Positions 27,201 through 34,685 of a stretch of DNA of 50,062 nt are shown piece after piece; the first letter of the stretch is position 1; every line of letters starts with the position of its first letter. The notes beneath the pieces are model-generated. The model worked only from the letters and a program-made list of their open reading frames with translations, searched no databases and was not told where the DNA came from. Where the stretch lies: positions 77,897-127,958 of the forward strand of contig JAOAHF010000004.1 in the NCBI GenBank assembly GCA_026415355.1, written 5' to 3'. Source of the stretch: Brevinematales bacterium (GTDB lineage: Bacteria > Spirochaetota > Brevinematia > DTOW01). The position numbers and the translations under genes were made by a program.

Positions 27201-28771
27201 AAACAAATGAGAAAATAGATAAATTGGTAGAAAACGCAAATTTGAGAATTTCAGAATCAATGAAAAAATATGACGATAGTTTATCTTCAAAAATAGAAGA
27301 CTTCGAAAAATTGATGGGTGAATTTAAAACCAATATGACAAATCTCACATTCTCACTTAAAGAGCAATTTAATAACCAGATGGAAGAATATCTAAAAGAA
27401 ATATCAAATAAAGTTGAAAATGTTGAAAACAGAGTAGAAGATTATTTAAATAGCATAACAAGGTCTCTTCAAGACAAAATATCCGATCTTGAAGATAAGT
27501 CTCAAGATAATATAGTCAAATGGATAAACACGATGAAAGAAACATTTGAAAAAGAAAAACAGTCAATACATGAAAGAATAGATAGTTATAAATCACAAGT
27601 AGAGAAAGAAATATCAAACACCTTAAGTATCATTAGATTTCAGGCTGATTCTTTCGAAAAAGACATGATGAATAAAATAAACAGAATACAATCAGAAGTT
27701 AACACCTTATATACAAACGAGAAAGAACTCATAGACAGTTTACTAGAAAATGCTAAATCAAATCTGCATACTATTTCAAAAGAAGCAGAAAAAAGATCTC
27801 AAGAATTCAGAGATTTTATTGAGGACCAATTTAAAAAATATCACAGTACTATACAAAATTTAGACAAAAAAATAAGTGAAATAGAAGATAACATAAAAAA
27901 GTTTAACAAACTTGACGAAAGAATAGATCTTATTAACTCTAAAATAAACGATATAAAGACTATGATGTCAGTAATTGAGGAAAATAGGAAAGTAGTCTCA
28001 TCTGTAATGAGAGATATAGATGATATAAGAAAGGAAAAGATAAACTTAGAGAAATTCCTATCATACTATGAAAAGAATTCTAGATTAGTAAAAGATATAG
28101 AAAGCAAATTGCTTGTTTTGAATGAAATTGCCAACAGAATTTCCTCAAACATCGAATTCATAAAAGATAAAGAAAAACTCATACTTGATGTTTCAAATAG
28201 AATTACAACCTTCGAAAAAGATATACAAAATATAGCTGAAATACTGTCAAGCTTAGATGCCAAGAAGGGAATAGTAGAAAACATGCTAACTCAAATAAAT
28301 CACCTCAGAAATAGTATTACAGACTTCGAGAAAAAGTATAACCAACTTTCGAGAGTACTATCCGAAGCTATGAAAAAGAAAGAAGAAATTGAAGGAATAC
28401 TATCATCAATAAACTCAAGGATAGATCACATCATAACTACAAATCACAACATAGAAGGAGCAGTCAGTAAAATACAGAGCTTAGAAGGAATAATAGCTCA
28501 TGTAAACTCAGAACTTAGCAAAGCAGTAAAAGTCAAAGAAGATCTTCTTAAACTTGAAGACAAACTAAACAATGCCATCGAAATTGCTAAAAAGTATATA
28601 TCAAACATAGAAAACAAAACTGGCGTTAAGATCAAAGAGAATAATATATCTGATGAACAAATATCAACAATTATGAGAATGCATAGAGAAGGATGGAATA
28701 TAGATAATATTTCTAGAGCAGTTGGAGTTACAAAAGATTTTGTTAAACTAATAATCGAGAAATATTCATAA
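24215..28771 (+). CDS. giant membrane-anchored coiled-coil protein (SpiroCoCo-like) with C-terminal HTH-like tail
   Basis: The 1518-residue protein has one N-terminal membrane segment (about residues 4-23). About 1430 residues of nearly continuous charged heptad-type coiled coil follow, rich in Lys, Glu, Asn, Ile and Ser, with almost no Pro, Trp or Cys. A compact C-terminal tail of about 45 residues (ISDEQISTIMRMHREGWNID followed by ISRAVGVTKDFVKLIIEKY) reads like a helix-turn-helix. Long coiled-coil proteins of this sort, annotated SpiroCoCo in spirochaetes, are thought to be structural; the exact function is not known. A GGGAGGGG ribosome site lies just before the ATG. recX begins 1 base after its stop, implying one mRNA. 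A tether or scaffold linking the inner membrane to DNA or the cell cylinder is inference. Confidence 0.8.
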   Translation: MFETIIYVLVSAITAIVTSFIIRSRDKNLSNFEKLKKFTEKQINEFESFLREKEKSLEDLVVRLESNLTIGKNLVFTINEKINEIRGGDSEISEALKRINETKKEIKEIILSVESIKEDFQKFKNESKESSKVIQEFKNVLSKVNETKSQIDKEMKNLEIQVLESEKNVDKVMSKLDSLESSLNNFYGDFENKVKTIENKLNDRVREVSNFTNTLEAKIDRDLDNILAEIDSNFNKVKQSINNKILEISNNYQTQISKDLEQKYIEIKEYAEEKLNKNFSDIDNLAKRVKQLEDTTNKSISEIGSLINNAADKFNNISSSLKEFSELLNETIKTKNVEISNLQNSLNLIDNSLKEFNDRLKTLDIDFSKIKQEIENTKDYYMEMIISEFNKVKSVLTSGIEDKVQSLIKEVNNRVDANISEKLRILENLFTIKQEELFNRFKDNFESIRNSMSREINDYIKNFDLQIDSIKSEFINDINKLDRQFSEKFETISSLEGKMSLLKDEISIIEGNIKKFNENISLLLKESQEKDKELRELYVNLSNDLMNRINELSQDVDMRIKVVIDRIEKEINQAKEKFNQNLNSVYEKFVEDMRTNVAEHVDNLKLSFNNTSDIMLNRVRTEIENIDKKIADTNNNIAQISNEISERQNEITLVNDKLNKISETINNLVEGFDKRINEEKDDIRKTVERFNQKVLEIFSSVENKFENVKKELDELYKRETDRFQETINNYDRKFLEILSKLENDTIKGFDKIKDEYSKMLNDYINNKNNYISEEIEKIIKKSAKDYEVNIYNLKNRFDNFLNELQSEYASMKETVKNYLSSLGETKKQILQDYGNFENDLKSKYKEMENRFIELYTSRLSALKEKFEDTVKKLEEDHKSFKEALKNTYSSDINQFIESSKKNFDNNINQLTNTVKSQIEKINEIIASLGNKYKETETYINNSFEALDNKISEIVKDTSTKVSDILNALQSKYRESETSILVNLNNLENKVSNTVKETNEKIDKLVENANLRISESMKKYDDSLSSKIEDFEKLMGEFKTNMTNLTFSLKEQFNNQMEEYLKEISNKVENVENRVEDYLNSITRSLQDKISDLEDKSQDNIVKWINTMKETFEKEKQSIHERIDSYKSQVEKEISNTLSIIRFQADSFEKDMMNKINRIQSEVNTLYTNEKELIDSLLENAKSNLHTISKEAEKRSQEFRDFIEDQFKKYHSTIQNLDKKISEIEDNIKKFNKLDERIDLINSKINDIKTMMSVIEENRKVVSSVMRDIDDIRKEKINLEKFLSYYEKNSRLVKDIESKLLVLNEIANRISSNIEFIKDKEKLILDVSNRITTFEKDIQNIAEILSSLDAKKGIVENMLTQINHLRNSITDFEKKYNQLSRVLSEAMKKKEEIEGILSSINSRIDHIITTNHNIEGAVSKIQSLEGIIAHVNSELSKAVKVKEDLLKLEDKLNNAIEIAKKYISNIENKTGVKIKENNISDEQISTIMRMHREGWNIDNISRAVGVTKDFVKLIIEKYS

Positions 28772-28772
28772 A

Positions 28773-29204
28773 ATGAACAAAGATATATTATTAAAAACAT
28801 TGAGATATGTCTCAATAAAACCCAGAACTAGTAAAGAAATCCAAGATTATCTTGAAAAAAAACTCAATCTCAACAAAGAAGTTATAAACGAAGTCTTAGA
28901 ATACCTCAAACAAAACGGCTATATTGATGACGAATTTATAAAGGATAGCATAATAAGATCAAAGATATCTAAGGGGTTTGGACCTAACTATATAAAAATG
29001 AAATTACTGTCACGCGGATTAAGTAGTAACTTAGAAATAGAACCAAACATAAACAAAGCAGTAGAAATAGTAAAAAGAAAATACTCAAGTGAACTCCACA
29101 GCGGATACAATCAAAAGGTGGTATCCAAAATCATCAGATTTCTTTCTTATAGAGGCTTTACTCCCTCTCAAATATCAGAAATACTAAAAAAAGTTATAGA
29201 ATAA
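28773..29204 (+). CDS. recX: RecX family regulatory protein
   Basis: RecX proteins bind RecA filaments and limit recombination activity. The 143-residue product is all helical and built from RecX-type three-helix modules: an opening LKTLRYVSIKPRTSKEIQDY, the hallmark LEYLKQNGYIDDEFIKDSII, SKGFGPNYIKMKLLSRGLS, and a closing RFLSYRGFTPSQISEILKKV. It starts 1 base after the stop of the giant coiled-coil gene, with no ribosome site of its own in the gap, so it is probably translated by reinitiation. recA is not in the window. It ends 5 bases before the converging TPR gene. Confidence 0.88.
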   Translation: MNKDILLKTLRYVSIKPRTSKEIQDYLEKKLNLNKEVINEVLEYLKQNGYIDDEFIKDSIIRSKISKGFGPNYIKMKLLSRGLSSNLEIEPNINKAVEIVKRKYSSELHSGYNQKVVSKIIRFLSYRGFTPSQISEILKKVIE

Positions 29205-29209
29205 CCCAT

Positions 29210-29986
29210 CTACTCACCCAACATAACTCTATATTTTTTGATTTTCAAAGCTTCTTCTTTGAGTTCAAGAAGCTCAATAATATCATTCAGTTTCTGAAGT
29301 TCCATATCCTTTTTTTGAGATATTTTCTCAAGAGATGAGATAATGTATTTCAATGTTTCAATATATTCCTTAACTTTTTCCTGCTTTACCATCTCATCTT
29401 CTACTTCAGTTTCTCTCAAATTTGTACCTACTTCTTGTTCTTTACTAATTTGAAACAAACGATCACTCCCTTGTATCTCCATACTTTGGTAAAATGCAGA
29501 ATAAAGTGTAGGATATTTTTTCTTATACTTGTTTAGAATCTCCACAAACTTGTTTTTATTGCCACTTAGCTGAAGGGAGTTCAACACCATAGTGAGTATT
29601 ATCTCTTCAGCATTATGAGAATCACCAACATTATCAAGGTATTCTATACCGTAGAAGTAAACTTTGTCTAATACGTTTAGAATATAAGAAGAGAAGACAA
29701 CATTATACAGAGATTTGGCATAGAAAAAATCTTTCTTACCGTTAATAACTTCCTCTCCATACCTTATAGAATTTTCAAAATCTTTCATTACAAAATACAC
29801 CTCACACAAATAGTAGTTTATGGTTCTTTCATTATCTTTTGTCTTCTGTAGTTTGGTCAGAACTTCTATGGCATTGGAGTAATCCTTTTTAGAAATAAAC
29901 TCTATGGCTTGAGACAAAGTATTTGAATATATTCTTCCCTCTAACAAAAAACCAAGTAGTAATACAAAAAAAACCCTCATCAGCAT
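29210..29986 (-). CDS. exported TPR protein
   Basis: The 258-residue product has a signal peptide (about residues 1-21, ending near RIYSNT). It then has TPR-like helical pairs (LSQAIEFISKKDYSNAIEVL, YLCEVYFVMKDFENSIRYGEEV and more) to about residue 165, an acidic linker, and a C-terminal coiled coil of about 55 residues. Such proteins act as periplasmic scaffolds. Two ATGs (29986 and 29980) are possible; the second gives MRVFFVLL. No ribosome site is seen. It is downstream of and on the same strand as the cheX-like gene, with a 28-base gap. Confidence 0.72.
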   Translation of the reverse strand: MLMRVFFVLLLGFLLEGRIYSNTLSQAIEFISKKDYSNAIEVLTKLQKTKDNERTINYYLCEVYFVMKDFENSIRYGEEVINGKKDFFYAKSLYNVVFSSYILNVLDKVYFYGIEYLDNVGDSHNAEEIILTMVLNSLQLSGNKNKFVEILNKYKKKYPTLYSAFYQSMEIQGSDRLFQISKEQEVGTNLRETEVEDEMVKQEKVKEYIETLKYIISSLEKISQKKDMELQKLNDIIELLELKEEALKIKKYRVMLGE

Positions 29987-30014
29987 ATACTAAAAATAAT
30001 CGGAACAAAAATAT

Positions 30015-30482
30015 CTAAACTGACAGTACTTTGTCAAAAACTACACTTAGTATTACCTCACCATAATGCGTTATAAACAATACTTCAACACATGGTGAAG
30101 AATAAGATATAACTTTACCCTTATACTTATAAAACATAGGATGTGATATAGAATAATCGAGCTTTCTTTTATAGGTTATTTCAAGAAGTTGTGAATTCAC
30201 TATATTTCCAAACTCTCCAACTCCTGATAACATAAGCTCCTTATCTTTAGGTATCTCATCAATCTGATATATTCTTTTAACCACTTCAATCGCAAGCCTC
30301 TCGTCCATTTCATATATAACATTACCTTTAAAATCACCCTTTATCTTAAAGAAAAAAGAAATATCCTTTTCTATCTTTTTACCTGTTTTAAGATTAACTT
30401 TGTCTTTATGTATCTCAATATTCAACTTCTTACAAACCGATACAAAAGCATCAATGAACGGATTTATTATCTCAAATCTCAT
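30015..30482 (-). CDS. CheX-like chemotaxis phosphatase
   Basis: The 155-residue product begins INPFIDAFVSVCKKL, includes FKIKGDFKGNVIYEMDERLA and has the E-x-x-N active-site pattern in SGVGEFGNIVNSQLLEITYK, as in the CheC/CheX/FliY family; CheX dephosphorylates CheY-P in spirochaetes. The strands near the C-terminus (CVEVLFITHYGEVILSVVF) complete the fold. The catalytic Glu and Asn are both present. Its ATG overlaps the stop of the Nudix gene by 4 bases (ATGA), showing translational coupling. No cheA, cheY or cheW is close by, so a role in classical chemotaxis is plausible but not shown here. Confidence 0.75.
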   Translation of the reverse strand: MRFEIINPFIDAFVSVCKKLNIEIHKDKVNLKTGKKIEKDISFFFKIKGDFKGNVIYEMDERLAIEVVKRIYQIDEIPKDKELMLSGVGEFGNIVNSQLLEITYKRKLDYSISHPMFYKYKGKVISYSSPCVEVLFITHYGEVILSVVFDKVLSV

Positions 30483-31009
30483 AAAATTTCTCCTAGTTTA
30501 TCAAGTATTGTGAAAGATAAAATAGTCTTTGCATCTTTTATAGTATTATCTCTTATCATATTCATAATTTGCTCATAGTCAAGTATCACAACCTCTGTAA
30601 ACTCGTCTTCATCTAAATTTTTTCTTGTTTCAATTAAATCTTCAGCAACTACAACATGTATTCTTTCTGAACTATATCCAACTGCTGGATAATACTCATA
30701 TATCTTTCTAACCTTTCTAGCTCTATAGCCTGTCTCCTCTTCTAATTCTCTAACAGCAGCTTCAACAACACTTTCATTAACTTCCATTTTGCCTGCAGGA
30801 ACCTCTAATAATTCTTCTTTTACAGGATACCTGTATTGCTTTATTAAGACAAACTTATGCTTTTCAATCATAGGTAGAATTGCTACCGCCTCTGGATACA
30901 TAACCACATCTTTAGTCATTTCTTTACCATTATACTCTATTCTATCAGAATACAAAGAAAAAGATTTACCTTTGTAAATCAATCTACTATCAATAACCAC
31001 TATCTCCAT
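30479..31009 (-). CDS. Nudix hydrolase, ADP-ribose pyrophosphatase-like
   Basis: The 176-residue product fits the ADP-ribose pyrophosphatase group: two opening beta strands (VVIDSRLIYKGKSFSLYSDR), VAILPMIEKHKFVLIKQYRY, and a complete Nudix box running from AGKMEVNE to RELEEETGY with all the metal-binding glutamates. It then has the ADPR-type features YPAVGYSSERIHV and the C-terminal helix AKTILSFTILDKL. It likely hydrolyses ADP-ribose to AMP and ribose-5-phosphate. It is translationally coupled with the downstream cheX-like gene. A TAATAT box ends 8 bases before the ATG and no ribosome site is seen. Confidence 0.88.
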   Translation of the reverse strand: MEIVVIDSRLIYKGKSFSLYSDRIEYNGKEMTKDVVMYPEAVAILPMIEKHKFVLIKQYRYPVKEELLEVPAGKMEVNESVVEAAVRELEEETGYRARKVRKIYEYYPAVGYSSERIHVVVAEDLIETRKNLDEDEFTEVVILDYEQIMNMIRDNTIKDAKTILSFTILDKLGEIL

Positions 31010-31281
31010 ACACTGAAATATTATTTATGAAACGTCTTCTTGTTTAAAGTTTTTAACTATATCAATCGTAATATTAAAAAAATCAACATTTGGCAAATAA
31101 AAAATAAATATTCAAAAGAAAATAAGAATTATCATCTACTAAACAAAATTACAACTCCAACAATCACATTAATATAAATTTTTTCAATCAACAAAAACCT
31201 TGTACTAAAAAACCTTACATTCTCAGTAAAACCTAAGAAATGAAGAAAAGTTTTCTCAGATAATTAAGACAAAGATTAAAA

Positions 31282-32331
31282 CTACCTTATAATTGTATCA
31301 ATAAATGCACTACCAACAACTGTATCGTTATCATATAATACAGCAAGCTGTCCTGGAGTTATTCCAAACTGTTTTTTGTCAAAAATAACCCTTATTTTAC
31401 CATCTTCAATATCAACCATACCAAAATCACCACTGTTTCTATACCGTATTTTAACTACAAACCTGCCACCTTGTACAGGTTTATTCCAAATCCAGTTAAG
31501 ATTTGATCCTATGAACCCAGAAAAGTAAGGATTCTCCGAAACAGTTAAAGTATTTTGCTTAAGATCCTTATCAATAACATAGTACCTCTTACCAAGTTGT
31601 AACTTAAGTCCTCTTCGTTGACCTATGGTATAGAAAAAAATCCCATCGTGATATCCTACAACCTTACCTTCCTCGTTAAGTACATTACCTTTAACTTTTT
31701 TAACACCATTTTCAATCAAAAAACCGGTTATGTCATCTCCAGGAACAAAACACAAATCTTGACTTTCTCTCTGGTTAGGTTTAAGAGGCAATCCAGACAA
31801 TTTCGCTATCTCTCTAACTTCATCTTTCGTCATATCTGCCAGCGGGAATATAGTTTTAGATAACTGAAACTTTGTAAGCCTCGCTAAAAAATAAGATTGA
31901 TCTTTAACCTTGTCTCTTGCTTCCTTTAGTATATAATCTTCGCCAACTTTCTCAACTTTTGCGTAATGTCCTGTAGCTATAAAATCAGCTCCCTTCGAAA
32001 TGCTATACTCTAGTAGATACCCAAATTTAAAATATAAATTACAGTTTACACACGCATTTGGTGTCCTACCTAATAGATATTCTTTTATAAAAGGATTTAT
32101 TATTTTCGCATTGAAAAGTGCTTTAACATCTATAACTTCGTGCGGTATACCTAAATACTTGCACACATATTGTGCATACTTAACCTCATCAATAGAACAA
32201 CACTTCCTTTCACCCTCAACTCCTGAAAGTACTAACGTTACACCCCTAACGTCATATCCTCTCTCTTTTAGAATTAGAGCAGAAATACTACTATCTATAC
32301 CTCCACTCATTCCAACATAAACTGTAGACAT
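31282..32331 (-). CDS. mnmA: tRNA-specific 2-thiouridylase
   Basis: MnmA adenylates and then thiolates U34 of Lys, Glu and Gln tRNAs. The 349-residue product has the PP-loop GMSGGIDSSIS, the catalytic cysteine in TPNACVNCNLYFKF, ATGHYAKV, the persulfide cysteine in ESQDLCFVPG, and the C-terminal beta-barrel domain (FFYTIGQRRGLKL, GITPGQLAVLYDND). Both catalytic cysteines are present. It is flanked by a 272-base gap downstream, in which I see no gene or strong structure, and by the phospholipase-like gene downstream on the same strand. No clear ribosome site precedes the ATG. Confidence 0.96.
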   Translation of the reverse strand: MSTVYVGMSGGIDSSISALILKERGYDVRGVTLVLSGVEGERKCCSIDEVKYAQYVCKYLGIPHEVIDVKALFNAKIINPFIKEYLLGRTPNACVNCNLYFKFGYLLEYSISKGADFIATGHYAKVEKVGEDYILKEARDKVKDQSYFLARLTKFQLSKTIFPLADMTKDEVREIAKLSGLPLKPNQRESQDLCFVPGDDITGFLIENGVKKVKGNVLNEEGKVVGYHDGIFFYTIGQRRGLKLQLGKRYYVIDKDLKQNTLTVSENPYFSGFIGSNLNWIWNKPVQGGRFVVKIRYRNSGDFGMVDIEDGKIRVIFDKKQFGITPGQLAVLYDNDTVVGSAFIDTIIR

Positions 32332-32418
32332 AGTTAATAAATATAATAAAAATAATTTTTATAAGTAAGCTATACCTCAGACAAAATATACTTTAAAAAC
32401 TATTACCTAATTTAACCT

Positions 32419-34533
32419 TCATTTTACTACAACTTTTCTAATTACTTTATTTCCCTGGTTGTAAAAAATAATAAACGCTAGGGAAGGTACCTTATAAGGC
32501 ATTAAAATAATATATCTTCTACCGTCCAAATCTTCTCCAATGCTAAAAGGAACTAGATTATAATGTTTATCCAGAACTTGAATTTTCTCAAAATTGCCTT
32601 CAACGAATATTTTTTCATCTTTTGACACTATAGTTGGATAGACAAATATATCACTGATTTCATACACGGTAAACTCAACAACATCAGAATACGAATTGCC
32701 TAACTCATCTTCTATGGTAAAGAATAATCTTATTTCACTTTTATTACCAGTGAAAAACGAAACAGTACCATCAGAGTGTACAGTAGTAGAAACATTACCA
32801 TCAACCGATATTTTCAAATTCCTACCAAATGACGATAATATATCAAATTTTATAGAGTGAAAAGAATTCTTATAAACCTTATCAGGCTTCCTTAGCTTAT
32901 ACGAGAATGCAGGTAGTACTATATAATTCGTTAAACAGAGATTACTATAACAAAACATTATTGGCATATCGTTAGAAAACCTGTTTATTAACGTATCCAA
33001 ATAAAAAGTTGTACTGTAATGATCTTTGTTTCTAACAAGTGGTACAGAAAAACTCTTACCCTCAAGTTTTATATCTATGCTACTGTAAGGTAGCGTTAAA
33101 AAAGTATATAACCTTACATTTACTGGCTCATCTGCCTTTATCACTTTACTACCATCATTTATTATTAACAAAGGCTCATCTTGAGAAAACAAAGATAGTT
33201 TTGTAGGTGTTATCTCGCTCATGTTACCTTGCATTATAGAAACTAGATTAAAAGATCCCGATATATTAGGAACAGCAAAAGTAATTCCGTTTGTGAAGTT
33301 TGATATTATTGATAAAGTTGCTACTCCAGTATCATTTGATACTACAAGGGATAAAACTTTATGTAAGTTTCTACCATAAATCGTATTCGTTGAATTTAAT
33401 GGAACAGTCAAATTTGTCTTGAAAAATGAAGGTAGCAAGATATCTTGGATATTTTTACCACTTCTTGTGAAATGATACAAGAAGTCTCTAAAGTACTTTC
33501 TTGCTATCACTGGATTATTTCTAATAACTATCACATTTTCTTCATTATTTTCTTCAGCATTCTTTGATATATTGTATGATCCCGTTACAATTATAGCGTT
33601 CTCCGGAGCATCTTCAGTATAGTTCAGTATAATATACTTGTTATGTAATACTTTATACTCGTAATCGATAGTAAAATTATCGGGCTTTTTAGAATACAAA
33701 AACAGAAAAGCAGAATATGGATGAAATGCATGACCCCCATCAAAAACGCCGTATATACTCTTACTATCCAACATTTCATAAATTACATTAAAAAGCTCTG
33801 AATTAGTGGAAGATGAATAAGCACAAATATATATGTTTGTTGATTCGAGAAGAAGGTTTTTAATTCTATCCTTTATTTTGTTTCTATCAGAATAGGAAAA
33901 ATAAACCTCAATATCACCTGACTGATGAAAATATGGTGGGGGATCTGTTTTCTGTCTACCTATTCTACTAGCAATTGGATTAAATTCAAAATCATTTCCC
34001 CCCCATTCCTCGTTAAATTCTTGTATGTACACATTAGCTATATCTATGTTATTTGAAACTATAACAACATTATTATATTGCAACTTACTAGCAGACAATG
34101 TAAAGTTAAAAGATCCCGTAATTACCGTGTTTTTCACAGGCGAGGTAGATACATCATAATCAATAACTATGAATTTACTATGATGCTGTCTGGAATTTTG
34201 TTTATAACCTTTTGATTTCAAATCATTGAAAACATTTATATTTGGTTGGCTATCAAGTAACCCAACAATATCATTCCAGTAATCACTATCAACCATTATT
34301 CTTATTTTAACTCCTCGTCGGCTTGCGTTTATCAGCGCATTTGCAATATCCATATCATCAAACGAGTAAGCACTCATCGAAATATTACTCTGAGATAAAT
34401 TTATGTACAATACTATCATATTCTTTAGATTCTCACCAAACTCTGGGCTGTTAAAAAAAGCAACTACTTCACAAAATCCATTAAAACAATACATCAAACA
34501 CACTAAAACTAATACTATCCTCACTAAACTCAT
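32419..34533 (-). CDS. exported phospholipase D-like protein with C-terminal beta domains
   Basis: The 704-residue protein has a signal peptide (about 1-21) and two PLD repeats. The first has the full HKD motif HHSKFIVID followed by TGSFNFT; the second has HNKYIILN and TGSYNIS, where the usual motif aspartate is Asn. Members with this shape include PLD-type nucleases and cardiolipin or phosphatidyl-transfer enzymes. Residues about 380-704 are beta-rich and look like several Ig-like or Big domains (VPLNSTNTIYGRNLHKVLSL, IFVYPTIVSKDEKIFVEG), suggesting a surface location. The exported location argues against a housekeeping cardiolipin synthase. The substrate is not known. It is divergent from fliG. 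Confidence 0.83.
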   Translation of the reverse strand: MSLVRIVLVLVCLMYCFNGFCEVVAFFNSPEFGENLKNMIVLYINLSQSNISMSAYSFDDMDIANALINASRRGVKIRIMVDSDYWNDIVGLLDSQPNINVFNDLKSKGYKQNSRQHHSKFIVIDYDVSTSPVKNTVITGSFNFTLSASKLQYNNVVIVSNNIDIANVYIQEFNEEWGGNDFEFNPIASRIGRQKTDPPPYFHQSGDIEVYFSYSDRNKIKDRIKNLLLESTNIYICAYSSSTNSELFNVIYEMLDSKSIYGVFDGGHAFHPYSAFLFLYSKKPDNFTIDYEYKVLHNKYIILNYTEDAPENAIIVTGSYNISKNAEENNEENVIVIRNNPVIARKYFRDFLYHFTRSGKNIQDILLPSFFKTNLTVPLNSTNTIYGRNLHKVLSLVVSNDTGVATLSIISNFTNGITFAVPNISGSFNLVSIMQGNMSEITPTKLSLFSQDEPLLIINDGSKVIKADEPVNVRLYTFLTLPYSSIDIKLEGKSFSVPLVRNKDHYSTTFYLDTLINRFSNDMPIMFCYSNLCLTNYIVLPAFSYKLRKPDKVYKNSFHSIKFDILSSFGRNLKISVDGNVSTTVHSDGTVSFFTGNKSEIRLFFTIEDELGNSYSDVVEFTVYEISDIFVYPTIVSKDEKIFVEGNFEKIQVLDKHYNLVPFSIGEDLDGRRYIILMPYKVPSLAFIIFYNQGNKVIRKVVVK

Positions 34534-34638
34534 ATAAATCCAAAAAGTAATATTTTAGATACCTTATTAACTTTTCAACTAAACGAATCTTAAACAAAAA
34601 CAATTTACTTATGATTACTAGGTAGTAGCAGGATTTTC

Positions 34639-34667
34639 TTGACAATAACTTCAGCGATATGTATACT
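34639..34667 (+). promoter_or_regulatory. strong promoter of fliG
   Basis: A perfect TTGACA (34639-34644), a 17-base spacer and TATACT (34662-34667) are visible, with an overlapping TATAAT at 34667-34672. An in-frame ATG at 34659 lies inside the promoter and cannot be the real start if this is the main promoter. Confidence 0.75.
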
Positions 34668-34685
34668 ATAATTAGAGGTAAGTTT

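Noticed and set aside
31010-31281. 272-base gap between the Nudix and mnmA genes, considered for a small RNA or tRNA
   Set aside because: Very A/T-rich, with no T-arm GTTCGA sequence, cloverleaf or clear hairpin; no gene can be supported.
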